Shown one piece after another: positions 8,412-17,924 of a stretch of DNA of 64,000 bases. How positions within the stretch are numbered: the stretch's first letter is position 1; every line of letters begins with the position of its first letter. The stretch is from Coprococcus sp. GTDB lineage: Bacteria; Bacillota; Clostridia; Lachnospirales; Lachnospiraceae. The stretch covers positions 1-64,000 of the forward strand of contig JAEDGN010000005.1 in assembly GCA_016297495.1 (NCBI GenBank). Reading direction: 5' to 3'. The position numbers and the translations under genes were made by a program. The notes under the pieces are model-generated. The model was not told where the DNA came from, did no database searches, and was given only the letters and a program-made list of their open reading frames with translations.

Positions 8412-9002
8412 TCAGTCCTCTGATAATTTTTTTAAATCCTCCGGTGTATCAATATCTATTCCCTGACCTGCATCCTCTATATCCAGATAACAGACATCTG
8501 AAGGATGTCTGCGTATTACCTGACGACCGCCCTGATCTCCTGTAAGAGCCGCAAGTTCCCCGTAAAATCCCGGAGGAAAATATACGGGCTGTCCCGGTCG
8601 CCCTCCATATCTCGGAACAAGAATTTTTTCTCTGCTTTCGGTTTTATTTGCTTCTGCCGTCTCAAGAATCCTTCTGATAGTACCTGTCTTTAGCTGAGGC
8701 GTATCTCCATTGAAAAAAAGCCAGCCTCCTGAATCAGGACTCGCCGTCACACCAAGGACAACCGAATGACTTTGTCCGATTTCCGGACTATCATTCAAAA
8801 CAGTTTGAAAGCCGAATATCTTCGCAATACGCTCTATCCCGGGATACCCCGTCACCACCAGTACTTCTCTGAAATCAAAATCTTTCAAAAGCTTCAGTAC
8901 ATGTGAGATCATGGGAATCCCATCGATATCCAGCAAAAGTTTATTGCAGCCCATTCTTCTGGAAAGCCCCGAAGCAAGCACTATGGCCGTTATCTCATTC
9001 AT
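8412..9002 (-). CDS. mocA: molybdenum cofactor cytidylyltransferase
   Basis: Transfers CMP from CTP to molybdopterin to make the MCD form of the cofactor used by the xanthine dehydrogenase family. The nucleotide-binding signature TAIVLASGLSRRMGCNKLLL is at the N-terminus, followed by the GDTPQL metal-binding segment and GRPGQPVYF. 196 residues from MNEITAIV, the normal length. GGAGG abuts this ATG with no spacing, so initiation may depend on coupling with yqeC, whose end it overlaps by 8 bases. Confidence 0.9.
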   Translation of the reverse strand: MNEITAIVLASGLSRRMGCNKLLLDIDGIPMISHVLKLLKDFDFREVLVVTGYPGIERIAKIFGFQTVLNDSPEIGQSHSVVLGVTASPDSGGWLFFNGDTPQLKTGTIRRILETAEANKTESREKILVPRYGGRPGQPVYFPPGFYGELAALTGDQGGRQVIRRHPSDVCYLDIEDAGQGIDIDTPEDLKKLSED

Positions 9003-9732
9003 CCTCCAGACACCCCGCAATCCACCGGTCAATACAGTGCTCTGACTGTTCAGCAATGACCCTGGCAGCTGTCCTCAGCTCATCATTATTCACACGGTTC
9101 AGCACCAGTATTCTTCTGCCTCTCCCGTGCCCAAACAATCCATTAGAGTGGGTGATCAGCCGCACATAGGCATCCATATTCATTTTGTCTCCGATATTCA
9201 GTCCCGTAATAGCTGTAAATGCTTCCAGACGGTGAACCATTGATTCATCAATTCTCTGTCCCAGGCAATGCATGGGAAGAATACCTATCGTCACATCTGT
9301 CTCTGGCACGATAACAGGTTCATCCTCTCTCCAGCCCTTCAGTGGTTTCCGGTTGGAACCATCCGCCTCCACCAGAAGTACCCCGCTTCTTTCCAGAGCC
9401 CGTGACATCATTTTATCACCTATACCCCATATTTTCCCCACAGGAAGAATATGCTCCGCATAAAAACAGAGAGGAGGGACTGCTTCTCCTGCATCTACCG
9501 GACTATCCGGCAGCACAACAGGCGGAATCAGCCCTTTGTACTGCCACTGACTGTCCGGAAGACACATCTTTGTAGATGCAGCCACCCCCACATGTACAGT
9601 TTTTGCGTAATGCAGGGCAGCTTTGCGGATCAGTGTCGTTTTCCCTCCGGAACCGGCCACTGAAAACACCCTGCAGCCCTGCGCCAGCAACGGATCCATC
9701 ATCTTCTCAATGGGAATCCGATAATTATTCAT
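8995..9732 (-). CDS. yqeC: YqeC, selenium-dependent molybdenum hydroxylase accessory protein
   Basis: 245 residues with a P-loop (FSVAGSGGKTTLIRKAA) near residue 25 and the family segments ASTKMCLPD, LVEADGSNRKPLKGW and VIVPETDVTIGI. YqeC is one of the genes found only with selenium-dependent molybdenum hydroxylases; a nucleotide-dependent role in cofactor maturation is assumed but unproven. It overlaps mocA and follows xdhA by one base. Confidence 0.92.
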   Translation of the reverse strand: MNNYRIPIEKMMDPLLAQGCRVFSVAGSGGKTTLIRKAALHYAKTVHVGVAASTKMCLPDSQWQYKGLIPPVVLPDSPVDAGEAVPPLCFYAEHILPVGKIWGIGDKMMSRALERSGVLLVEADGSNRKPLKGWREDEPVIVPETDVTIGILPMHCLGQRIDESMVHRLEAFTAITGLNIGDKMNMDAYVRLITHSNGLFGHGRGRRILVLNRVNNDELRTAARVIAEQSEHCIDRWIAGCLEDE

Positions 9733-9733
9733 A

Positions 9734-12064
9734 TTATTTTTCCTGCTCCATTTTATTCTTCAGCATTCCCATCATGACCTTCTCAGGTGTAATCGGAAGG
9801 GATGTACAACGGACACCGCAGGCATTGTAAACAGCATCTGCAATGGCCGGTGCCGGTGTATTGACTACGATCTCTCCGATGGATTTTGCCCCGTAAGGTC
9901 CCGTCGGCTCATAGCTGGATTCAAATTCAACACGGATTTTCTTCACATCCACACGATTCGGTATCTTATACTGCATGAAAGAATCTGTCATCATGCGGCC
10001 CTTCTTGTCGTACTGCACATCTTCATACATGGCCAGGCCGATACCCTGACAGATACCCCCCTCTGTCTGTCCCCGGGTAATATTGCTGTTGATGATGGTT
10101 CCGCAGTCAACAACACCCACATAATCTATGATATCAAACTGTCCGGTCTCCTTATCCAGCTCAATCTCCACAAAACCGGCCATTAATGGCGGTGGTGAAA
10201 CAGGACTGGAATAGAAGCCGCTGCCATTGAGATAATTACCATCGCTGGAACCGGCACAGTGAACAGCTATATCATGTATGGATATAAACCTGCCAGTAGC
10301 CACTTCCATAACACGGGTGCCGTCAAAATAGAATTTCTTCGTATTCACTTTATCCGAATCATCCAGATAACGGTCCGGATAAAGCATCTTTGCCCCGGCT
10401 GTAATAATCTTATTCTTCAGATCACAGGCTGCATTATAAACGGCCATGCCCGTTACATAGGTCGTACTGGATGCATAGGAGCCCGGGTCAAACGGTGAAA
10501 TATCCGTATCGACACCTGCCACAATGAACTGATCCATATCCGCCAGAAGTGTTTCAGCCGCGATCTGAGTCATGGAGGTATCACAGCCCGTACCCATATC
10601 CGTTGCACCTATTTTCAATGTATAATAACCATCGTCATTCAGCTTGATTTCCGCACCGGCCGTATCCACATTGGAAATACCGGAGCCCTGCATGGAGATT
10701 GCCATTCCGACAGCTCGTACCTTCGTCGGACTGATCTCACGGCAAGGATATTTCTCATCCCAGCCGATCATCTCCCGTCCCCTCTGGATACAACGATCCA
10801 ATGCACTGCTGTTGAGAGGTTCATTGTAGTAAGCCGGCATAATCTCGCCCATCTGCAGCATATTCTTCTCACGGATCTCTATAGGATCCATATTCAGCAT
10901 ATTAGCCAGCTTGTTCACCGTAGATTCAAGGGCAAATTGTCCCTGAGTAGCGCCATATCCTCTGAAAGCTGCTGCCGGCATGGTATTGGTATAAACACCG
11001 CGGTATTTAAACCGATGAGCATTGGCCTGATTATAGAGAGGAATGGATTTATGGCCGGACAATCCGATCGTCGTTGTCCCATGTTCACCATAAGCTCCCT
11101 GATTGGACAATGTATCCAGCTCAATCGCCTTAATATGACCTTCCTTATCCGCACCGACACGTACCTTTATGGTCATCTGATGACGGCTGTTGGAGCAGGT
11201 GAAAGCCTCTTTCCTGGTGTAGAGCATCTTGGCTGCCTTGCCTGTCTTAAGCGTTACGATAGCCGGATAATATTCCGAAACAATCGTCTGCTTGGCACCA
11301 AAGCCACCGCCGATACGCGGTTTTACCACACGGATCCTCGACTGCGGTATCTGCAGTGCTCTGGCCAGAGATCTTCTGACATGGAACGGTACCTGCGTGG
11401 AAGATACCACAACCAGACGGTTCATATGATCCAGATAAGTGTATGTTCTGAAAGTCTCCATCATACACTGCTCCTGAGCCTGTATCTCATACTCGCCTTC
11501 AGCAATGACATCGCTCTCAGCCATCTCTTTGTCCACATCTCCGTGTTCTTCCACGCCATCCACGACGATATTACGTTTATTATCTGAATTAAAACTCGGA
11601 TAATGTGTGAAATAATCGTCATAATTATGCACGATAACCGGATTATCTGCTGCCTTCTTATAATCAAGCAGCGGTTCCAGAACTTCATATTCTACCTTGA
11701 TCATCTTCAGCGCCTGCAGAGCTGCCTTCTCATTGGAAGCAGCCACAAGTGCAACCTCATCACCGATATATCTGACATACTCATCCAGAATCAGACGGTC
11801 ATAAGCCGAACATTCCGGATAGGTCTGTCCGGCATTGGTAAAGCGGACATGCGGAACATCCTTATAAGTCAGGACACATGCCACTCCCTTTACCAGCATG
11901 GCTTTGGAAGTATCAATGGATTTAATACGGGCATAGGCATAAGGACTGCGCAGCGCCAGCACGATCAGACAGTCGTTCGGCGCAAGGTCATTGGTATACA
12001 GCGGTTTGCCTTTGACGATCGGCATACCGTCCAGCTTTTTCACCGGTTGGCTGACATATCTCAT
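9734..12064 (-). CDS. xdhA: xanthine dehydrogenase-like molybdenum-binding subunit
   Basis: Large catalytic subunit (776 residues) that holds the molybdenum cytosine dinucleotide cofactor and hydroxylates xanthine or a related N-heterocycle. Cofactor-binding motifs are GGGFGAKQ at about 252-259, FRGYGATQ at about 367-374 and GQTEGGICQGIG later; the catalytic Glu is at about 731 in GAKSIGE. The start MRYVSQPVKKLDG has GGAGGTGG before it and overlaps the xdhC stop as ATGA. The yqeB/yqeC neighbours predict that the active site carries a labile selenium ligand rather than selenocysteine. Xanthine is the best guess for substrate because of the family and the neighbouring xpt, but other purines are possible. 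Confidence 0.93.
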   Translation of the reverse strand: MRYVSQPVKKLDGMPIVKGKPLYTNDLAPNDCLIVLALRSPYAYARIKSIDTSKAMLVKGVACVLTYKDVPHVRFTNAGQTYPECSAYDRLILDEYVRYIGDEVALVAASNEKAALQALKMIKVEYEVLEPLLDYKKAADNPVIVHNYDDYFTHYPSFNSDNKRNIVVDGVEEHGDVDKEMAESDVIAEGEYEIQAQEQCMMETFRTYTYLDHMNRLVVVSSTQVPFHVRRSLARALQIPQSRIRVVKPRIGGGFGAKQTIVSEYYPAIVTLKTGKAAKMLYTRKEAFTCSNSRHQMTIKVRVGADKEGHIKAIELDTLSNQGAYGEHGTTTIGLSGHKSIPLYNQANAHRFKYRGVYTNTMPAAAFRGYGATQGQFALESTVNKLANMLNMDPIEIREKNMLQMGEIMPAYYNEPLNSSALDRCIQRGREMIGWDEKYPCREISPTKVRAVGMAISMQGSGISNVDTAGAEIKLNDDGYYTLKIGATDMGTGCDTSMTQIAAETLLADMDQFIVAGVDTDISPFDPGSYASSTTYVTGMAVYNAACDLKNKIITAGAKMLYPDRYLDDSDKVNTKKFYFDGTRVMEVATGRFISIHDIAVHCAGSSDGNYLNGSGFYSSPVSPPPLMAGFVEIELDKETGQFDIIDYVGVVDCGTIINSNITRGQTEGGICQGIGLAMYEDVQYDKKGRMMTDSFMQYKIPNRVDVKKIRVEFESSYEPTGPYGAKSIGEIVVNTPAPAIADAVYNACGVRCTSLPITPEKVMMGMLKNKMEQEK

Positions 12065-12513
12065 GCTTCCACCTCCATATAATTCCTGATAGCGCGCATC
12101 TGTCCCATATATCCCGTACATCTGCACAGATTGCCTTCGAGATAATGACGGATCTCATCATCCGTTGGATGATCCAGTTCTTTTTTCATGGCAATCACAT
12201 TCATGATCAGTCCCGGGCTGCAGAAACCACACTGTTCTGCGCCCTCAGCCACCAGATAGGAGCCAAACTTCTCCGCTTCATCCTGAACACCCTCAAGCGT
12301 TGTCACATGGCGCTCATTCACTCTTGCTGCCGGAACAGAACAGGACAGAACCGGTTTGCCGTCAAGCCAGACTGTACATAATCCACAGTTGGTCGTATCG
12401 CATCCACATTTTACACTCTTGCAGCCGGCATCTCTCAGAACGTCCAGGAGCATGGCGTCAGGCTGACAATGGATCTTTGTCTTTTGTCCATTAATATAGA
12501 TATGAATCAGCAT
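12061..12513 (-). CDS. xdhC: xanthine dehydrogenase-like [2Fe-2S] subunit
   Basis: 150 residues carrying two [2Fe-2S] clusters that pass electrons from the molybdenum site to FAD. The plant-ferredoxin-type cluster uses Cys 38, 43, 46 and 58 (CGCDTTNCGLC then C); the second uses CGFCSPGLIM and NLCRCTGY in the helical domain. Length and motif order are standard for the separate small subunit found in bacteria. It overlaps xdhB by 7 bases and xdhA by 4. Confidence 0.96.
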   Translation of the reverse strand: MLIHIYINGQKTKIHCQPDAMLLDVLRDAGCKSVKCGCDTTNCGLCTVWLDGKPVLSCSVPAARVNERHVTTLEGVQDEAEKFGSYLVAEGAEQCGFCSPGLIMNVIAMKKELDHPTDDEIRHYLEGNLCRCTGYMGQMRAIRNYMEVEA

Positions 12514-13319
12514 GCTTCCACCTCCCTGACTGCCTTTCCAAGAAGAACACCGCTTAAAATTTTTCTGTATTCTGCACTGGCACGCATATTATCTGTAAAT
12601 TTCACTTCATTCACAAGCAAACGACCGGCTTCTTTAATCATATCATCCATATTGCCGTTTTCTGATGCCAATTGTTCCGTCAGATAGGCAGCTGTTTTCT
12701 CTGCTCTGACAGCCTTTGGTCCCCTGGCCCCAACTGTCACCCGGAAGCTTCCGTCGGCAGCCTTACTGACTGCAAGATTCAGAACCGGGAAATCGGCTCT
12801 TGAGTTTCTGAACATCTGATAGGAAGCTTTTCTTCCATCCTTTGCAATGACAACTTTCTCAATGATATCTTTTTCATAAGGCATATTCATAAAGTCTTCC
12901 AGTGGAACACTGCCCTTCTTGTATAAAACAACAGTTGTATCCAGTGCAAGAAGAGGTGTGAGAAAATCAGAAAATCCAAATCTTCCATACACAGAACCAC
13001 CCACAGTCACCGTATTCCTGAACTGTGTCCCGATAATCGATGATACCGAATCGGCGATGACACCATTAAAGTATCCATGAAGGATATCACTGGTCTCAAC
13101 GCTGCGATAAGAAGTCATGGCACCAATCTCAATTCTTTCTTCATCTTCTCTGATATAATCAAGACCGCATTTGGACAGGTCCACTGCAATATTAATCCTC
13201 TTTTTTCCCAATCGTAACCATGCACATCCTCCGAGTATCTGATTACCCTTTCGTGATTTCAGAATGGTATAGGCTTCTTCCAGTGATTCAGGCATGGCAT
13301 ATTCTCTAATTGTAAACAT
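12507..13319 (-). CDS. xdhB: xanthine dehydrogenase-like FAD-binding subunit
   Basis: 270 residues with the FAD-binding segments QILGGCAWLRLG near residue 30 and IGTQFRNTVTVGGSV near residue 100, followed by the conserved family C-terminal domain (VGARGPKAVRAEKTAAYL). It takes electrons from the XdhC clusters and passes them to NAD or another acceptor. It is the first of the three enzyme subunit genes, 24 bases after the Mrp-type ATPase gene. Confidence 0.94.
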   Translation of the reverse strand: MFTIREYAMPESLEEAYTILKSRKGNQILGGCAWLRLGKKRINIAVDLSKCGLDYIREDEERIEIGAMTSYRSVETSDILHGYFNGVIADSVSSIIGTQFRNTVTVGGSVYGRFGFSDFLTPLLALDTTVVLYKKGSVPLEDFMNMPYEKDIIEKVVIAKDGRKASYQMFRNSRADFPVLNLAVSKAADGSFRVTVGARGPKAVRAEKTAAYLTEQLASENGNMDDMIKEAGRLLVNEVKFTDNMRASAEYRKILSGVLLGKAVREVEAC

Positions 13320-13343
13320 GTCTCCTCCGTATGGATCTGAATA

Positions 13344-14171
13344 TTATAAAGCTGCAAGATATTTGACCATGGCATCAAGATAAGGATGGTCAAACTCTTC
13401 AATACGGCCTGCGTCACATAATGAGGCAATAGCCGGATCGATCGGCAGGCTTGCGTAGGATGGAATCGACAGCTCTTTCGCCATCTCTTCACCCTTGCCC
13501 TCTCCGTAAATATAAATCAGTCTGCCGCAGTCCGGACAGATCAGATAGCTCATATTCTGAACAAGACCAAGAACAGGGATATTCATCATCCTGGCCATAT
13601 TATAGGCTTTCTTGACGATCATCTCCACCAGCTCCTGCGGAGAGGTAACAATAATAACACCATCCACAGGCAATGACTGGAAGACTGTCAGCGGGACATC
13701 TCCTGTACCCGGCGGCATATCAACCAGAAGATAATCCAGATCACCCCAGATAACTTCATTCCAGAACTGTTTCACAACACCCGCGATAACCGGACCTCTC
13801 CAGATAACCGGATCATCCTCATTCTCAAGCATCAGATTAACAGAAATAATCTTGATACCTTCCGGTGTCTGAGCCGGGAACACACCATTATCATTGCCTA
13901 CTGCCTGCTCATGAATACCGAAAACCTTTGGGATAGAAGGACCTGTAATATCAGCATCGAGTACACCCACTTTGTATCCCTGACGGTGCAGCTTAACAGC
14001 CAGTTCAGAAGTCACAAGAGACTTGCCGACACCCCCCTTACCGCTGACAACACCAATAACGTGTTGAATATGACTGAATTTATTAGCAGGCTCTTTCAAA
14101 TCTGCCTTTCGTGAAGAACATCCCTCCACAGAACATGAACTACAGCTTGATTCATTGCATGCTTCACTCAT
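13344..14171 (-). CDS. Mrp/NBP35-family Fe-S carrier ATPase
   Basis: About 275 residues: a Cys-rich N-terminal tail (ACNESSCSSCSVEGC), then a deviant Walker A GKGGVGKS, the switch region DADITGPSIPKVFG, LLVDMPPGTGD, and the paired cysteines ICPDC near residue 210. Proteins of this kind hold a labile [4Fe-4S] cluster at a dimer interface and hand it to target enzymes. Being first in the operon suggests it serves the dehydrogenase, which is inference. ATG at 14171 is preferred over one four codons upstream because AAAGGA is better spaced. Confidence 0.88.
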   Translation of the reverse strand: MSEACNESSCSSCSVEGCSSRKADLKEPANKFSHIQHVIGVVSGKGGVGKSLVTSELAVKLHRQGYKVGVLDADITGPSIPKVFGIHEQAVGNDNGVFPAQTPEGIKIISVNLMLENEDDPVIWRGPVIAGVVKQFWNEVIWGDLDYLLVDMPPGTGDVPLTVFQSLPVDGVIIVTSPQELVEMIVKKAYNMARMMNIPVLGLVQNMSYLICPDCGRLIYIYGEGKGEEMAKELSIPSYASLPIDPAIASLCDAGRIEEFDHPYLDAMVKYLAAL

Positions 14172-14213
14172 TTTATCTATCATCCTTTCAAATTATTATT
14201 ATTGTTTTTATTT

Positions 14214-14242
14214 ATTGTACCATAAAATATTCACTTACTGAA
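14214..14242 (-). promoter_or_regulatory. candidate promoter of the molybdenum hydroxylase operon
   Basis: On the minus strand: TTCAGT as a weak -35 (14237-14242), 17 bases, then TACAAT (14214-14219) with an upstream TG, giving an extended -10. It lies about 40 bases before the Mrp start. No terminator is visible after the preceding gene, so read-through from there is also possible. Confidence 0.45.
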
Positions 14243-14249
14243 CTGTATT

Positions 14250-15422
14250 TTACAGATATAAAAAACTTCTTAACAACATGATCTGACCGTTTTTTATCTG
14301 GATATTTCCTTCATATACATCCACATTTCCGCTTTCCGGATGATGAACTGCAGCACATTCTTTAAAGACCATATCTTCTTTTAACATCTGTGTCTGATAA
14401 AAGACCGTAACCGCCAGATCCTCCATATAGATACCGGAAAAATCACCGTATTTTGAATCGTATTCAAATGACCGTTCCGGATTTATCAGATCTGTAACCC
14501 GAATATTCTCTCCCGACGTTTCCATAACATGATAAACGTCTTTCCCTTCAGGCGCATAGACGATCTCTCCGCCCTCCGGCCATAAAACCGATGTCCGTAT
14601 ATTTTTCCTGACTGTTCCATCCTCTGCCTGAAGCTTACAGATATCCGTCTTCCGGATCTTATGATCCATCAATCGATAACCGTATTCTCCATCCTGCATT
14701 GGAATACGTGCTATAGTGATATCCGGCCCCAGATCCTCTATTATCTTAAAGGAAGGCTTTAAACCCTCCAACAGAGATGCCAGAAAATAGTAAACAGACA
14801 CAGAACACAGCTTATTCTCCTGCCCCCCCGATGAATTCAGACACTGAAGCATAAAATAAAGCTGACTGCCCCCATCCTTATCCGGCACAGCCTGAACATC
14901 CATCAGTTCCATATGATCCAATATATCATGTAAATACCTTTTTTCCCCTGTCTTCAGGTTATACAGATAAGTCAGAGTATAGTATTTGCCTGCATAATCC
15001 TCGTCGTCAAACTTCAGAAGAATCTCATCCGTGGCCGCCACTTCATCTGTGACGATAAGATAATCCGGATATATAGGATAAATATTCAGTACCTCTCCTT
15101 CCGGTATAAGCCAGCAGGTCTGTCGGATCTGCCAGGTATGACAGTCTATTTCCTGAAGCCGAAGCCTGTAATCCGATTCGACTGTTACAGCATAAAAATA
15201 GTCCTTCATGGCTCCGTATGTACGAAAGCTTTCATAGAGTCTCGTTCCTTCCAACGATATCAATATTTTAAATTCGTTACTGATAAAATCATACTGTCCA
15301 ATGCTGCACAGATTGCCCCTGTCACTTTTCTGATCCAGTACATAGATCATTTTTTCTTCATCTGCATCCAGTATCTCCAGTTCCCTGTCAAATATATCAA
15401 CCAAATTATGCATCCTAACCAT
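14250..15422 (-). CDS. conserved-looking protein of unknown function, possible beta-propeller
   Basis: 390 residues without a signal peptide or membrane helix. The sequence is built from many short beta-strand-like stretches separated by charged turns (for example FYAVTVESDYRLRLQEID, YHVMETSGENIRVTDL), each reading like 'display, value, unit' repeats, which suggests a WD40/Kelch-like propeller; no canonical repeat signature is present. AGGGGGA lies 6 bases before the ATG. It stands between rny and the molybdenum hydroxylase operon on the same strand. I do not recognise a family and assign no function. Confidence 0.75.
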   Translation of the reverse strand: MVRMHNLVDIFDRELEILDADEEKMIYVLDQKSDRGNLCSIGQYDFISNEFKILISLEGTRLYESFRTYGAMKDYFYAVTVESDYRLRLQEIDCHTWQIRQTCWLIPEGEVLNIYPIYPDYLIVTDEVAATDEILLKFDDEDYAGKYYTLTYLYNLKTGEKRYLHDILDHMELMDVQAVPDKDGGSQLYFMLQCLNSSGGQENKLCSVSVYYFLASLLEGLKPSFKIIEDLGPDITIARIPMQDGEYGYRLMDHKIRKTDICKLQAEDGTVRKNIRTSVLWPEGGEIVYAPEGKDVYHVMETSGENIRVTDLINPERSFEYDSKYGDFSGIYMEDLAVTVFYQTQMLKEDMVFKECAAVHHPESGNVDVYEGNIQIKNGQIMLLRSFLYL

Positions 15423-15459
15423 CTTATTCCCCCTGTGAACATTCTTTCGCCAAGCAGAG

Positions 15460-15502
15460 AAAAAAGAGGCAGAAAAACCGATAATCGATCTGTTCTACCT
15501 CT
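15460..15502 (-). terminator. rho-independent terminator of rny
   Basis: On the minus strand AGAGGTAGAA pairs with TTCTGCCTCT (10 pairs, one G-T), followed by six T. It lies 60 bases after the rny stop and before the start of the 390-residue gene. Confidence 0.8.
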
Positions 15503-15564
15503 AAATTGTCCTCCATCAAAGTTTATAAACAAACAGTATCTGTAGCTATTTGTATGAATAATGC

Positions 15565-17115
15565 TTATTTAGCGTATTCCATAACTCTCGACTCTCTGAT
15601 TACATTTACTTTAATCTGACCCGGATATTCAAGCTCTGCTTCAATCTGCTTCGCTATATCTCTTGCAAGTAAGATCATGTCAGAATCACTTACCTGCTCT
15701 GGAACTACCATAACACGAATCTCTCTACCTGCCTGAATTGCAAAAGATTTGTCAACGCCTTTAAAGCCGTTGGAAATGTCCTCTAACTGTTTTAATCTGT
15801 TAGTATAAGTTTCTAATGTCTCACGTCTTGCACCCGGCCTTGCCGCAGAAATAGTATCTGCTGCCTGTACAATACATGCAATCAGTGATGTCGGTTCTAC
15901 ATCACCATGATGAGATTCGACAGCATTGATAACAATCGGTGATTCCTTGTATTTCTTACATAATTCAACACCGATCTGAATGTGTGAGCCTTCCATTTCA
16001 TGATCCACAGACTTACCGATATCATGTAATAAACCGGCACGCTTTGCCAGACGGATATCAACACCAATCTCAGCTGCCAGCAGTCCCGACAACTGGGCAA
16101 CTTCAATAGAATGCTTCAATGCATTCTGACCATAGCTTGTTCTGAACTTCATCTTGCCTAAAAGACGAACGAGTTCCGGATGAATACCATGTACACCGAC
16201 CTCCAGTGTAGCAGCTTCACCTTCCTCGCGAATCATTGTCTCGACCTCTTTCTGAGCCTTCTCCACCATCTCTTCGATTCTTGCCGGATGGATTCTTCCA
16301 TCAACGATCAGTTTCTCAAGAGCAATTCGGGCAACTTCACGTCGAATCGGGTCAAAACTGGAGAGAATAACTGCTTCCGGTGTGTCATCAATAATCAGAT
16401 CCACACCTGTCATCGTCTCCAACGTACGTATATTACGGCCTTCACGCCCAATAATACGTCCCTTCATCTCGTCATTCGGAAGCGGTACAACAGAGATGGT
16501 TGTCTCTGCCACATGGTCAGCTGCACATTTCTGAATAGCTGTCACCACGTACTCTTTGGCTTTCTTGCCAGCTTCTTCCTTCGCACGGACTTCAAGTTCC
16601 TTAACTAACATTGCTGTTTCATGCTTCACTTCATCTTCCACAGTCTTCAGAAGATAATCTTTTGCCTGTTCGGAGGTTAAACCTGAGATTCGTTCAAGTT
16701 CCTGCACCCGTTTCTCACTCAGAGCATCGACCTCAGCCTGACGCTTGTTCAGTCTGTCTTCTCTTGAAGCCAGCTGACTTTCCTTCTTCTCAAGAGAATC
16801 AGCTTTACGGTCCAGTGCTTCTTCCTTCGCGAGAACGCGTTTCTCAAACTTCTGTAACTCTGTACGTCGTTCCTTGCTCTCTCTCTCCAGTTCGTTTTTA
16901 TTCTTTAAAGTTTCTTCTTTAAGTTCCAACAAACCTTCGCGCTTCTTTGTCTCCGCAGTTTTTAAAGCTTCGTCTATAATCGTGCGCGCTTTTTCTTCTG
17001 CGGTGCCAATCTTAGCCTCTACAACTTTCTTTCTATAAGAAATTGCCACATTCCAGACAATAACTGCAGTTACGATAACAGCAATAACGACTGCGATAAT
17101 CGTACCAGGTTGCAC
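15565..17115 (-). CDS. rny: ribonuclease Y
   Basis: Membrane-anchored endoribonuclease that starts turnover of many mRNAs in Firmicutes. 516 residues: one N-terminal membrane helix (about 5-24), a long charged coiled coil (about 30-190, rich in E, K and R), a KH RNA-binding domain with [15 protein letters not shown] (about 215), and an HD domain with [12 protein letters not shown] (about 362) and ESHHGD. The start is GTG at 17115 with GGGAGG 7 bases upstream. It is transcribed alone from a promoter at 17165-17193. Confidence 0.97.
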   Translation of the reverse strand: MQPGTIIAVVIAVIVTAVIVWNVAISYRKKVVEAKIGTAEEKARTIIDEALKTAETKKREGLLELKEETLKNKNELERESKERRTELQKFEKRVLAKEEALDRKADSLEKKESQLASREDRLNKRQAEVDALSEKRVQELERISGLTSEQAKDYLLKTVEDEVKHETAMLVKELEVRAKEEAGKKAKEYVVTAIQKCAADHVAETTISVVPLPNDEMKGRIIGREGRNIRTLETMTGVDLIIDDTPEAVILSSFDPIRREVARIALEKLIVDGRIHPARIEEMVEKAQKEVETMIREEGEAATLEVGVHGIHPELVRLLGKMKFRTSYGQNALKHSIEVAQLSGLLAAEIGVDIRLAKRAGLLHDIGKSVDHEMEGSHIQIGVELCKKYKESPIVINAVESHHGDVEPTSLIACIVQAADTISAARPGARRETLETYTNRLKQLEDISNGFKGVDKSFAIQAGREIRVMVVPEQVSDSDMILLARDIAKQIEAELEYPGQIKVNVIRESRVMEYAK

Positions 17116-17164
17116 AGGAGCACCTCCCTATTTAATTTTCATTGTATAGGAATACAACACTTAA

Positions 17165-17193
17165 ATTTTATACTTTTTTTCTATTTATGTCAA
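17165..17193 (-). promoter_or_regulatory. sigma-A promoter of rny
   Basis: Minus strand: TTGACA (17188-17193), 17 bases, TAAAAT (17165-17170); TATAAA two bases earlier is an alternative -10. The -35 matches the consensus exactly and lies about 75 bases before the GTG start. Confidence 0.65.
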
Positions 17194-17213
17194 GTATTCT
17201 ATTCCTAAATCCA

Positions 17214-17249
17214 CCTGAATTGTCAAAATTTTGTGACGATTTTATCAGG
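17214..17249. repeat. imperfect inverted repeat between recX and rny
   Basis: Outer arms CCTGA and TCAGG enclose a nested GTCA/TGAC pair around CAAAATTTTG. It may be a weak terminator for recX or a protein-binding dyad just upstream of the rny -35; neither strand shows a clean T run directly after it. Confidence 0.3.
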
Positions 17250-17303
17250 TTAATTATACATTTTTTCTGCTCAGATGCACTACCGTTTATTTTAAATTCT
17301 TTT

Positions 17304-17924
17304 TCATAGGTCAACATCCACAAAATTCCTCATAATATGATAAATATCCGAGTAATTATACCCCTTCCTCATCAAGGATTGAACCATCTTTTGTCTGTCT
17401 TTTTCTGAAAGTTCAAACAATTCTCCGGAAGACTGACACTTCTTACGGATCTCATAACGTATCCCATCCTCGTCGTTCCATTCTGCATCATCTATAACTC
17501 TTTGTATGACGGTATCATCCACACCTTTCTGCTGCAGCAGAAAGGTCATCATCTTCCGGCTGACCGTTCCCTTTTTGCCAGCCACAAGCTGACTGGCGTA
17601 ACGCTCATCATCCAGATAATGATAAGCATGAACATACGCCATGCCCTGTCCGGCAATCCTGTCATTAAATCCTTTCTGCCTCAGCTTGCTGTATAGTTCC
17701 GCTTCCGAATAATCTCTCCGAATCAGCAGCTCCATGGCCGCACGTGCAGCCTCCCGTCCGGCAAATGCCAACAATGCATCAGAACGCTCATCATCCAGAT
17801 CGTCCCCCTCATGCAGCTGCCATTCCTCCAGCTTTCCGTCCGTCAAGACAAAAGCAGGTTCCCCGTCAAGGGAAACCCGCATCTTATGCCGTGTCACATA
17901 TTCAACCGCCGTAACTCTCATCAT
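17304..17924 (-). CDS. recX: RecX regulatory protein
   Basis: Binds RecA filaments and limits their extension. 206 residues made mostly of tandem three-helix modules: [34 protein letters not shown] and [15 protein letters not shown] are the characteristic helices. The start overlaps the recA stop (GTATGATG; two adjacent ATG codons), so the two genes are translationally coupled, a common arrangement. Confidence 0.93.
   Translation of the reverse strand: MMRVTAVEYVTRHKMRVSLDGEPAFVLTDGKLEEWQLHEGDDLDDERSDALLAFAGREAARAAMELLIRRDYSEAELYSKLRQKGFNDRIAGQGMAYVHAYHYLDDERYASQLVAGKKGTVSRKMMTFLLQQKGVDDTVIQRVIDDAEWNDEDGIRYEIRKKCQSSGELFELSEKDRQKMVQSLMRKGYNYSDIYHIMRNFVDVDL

Noticed and set aside
10937..11587. 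216-codon plus-strand open frame
   Set aside because: Antisense to xdhA with no start signal or recognisable domain.
15347..15532. 61-codon minus-strand frame between rny and the 390-residue gene
   Set aside because: It runs through the rny terminator stem and into the next gene in another frame.
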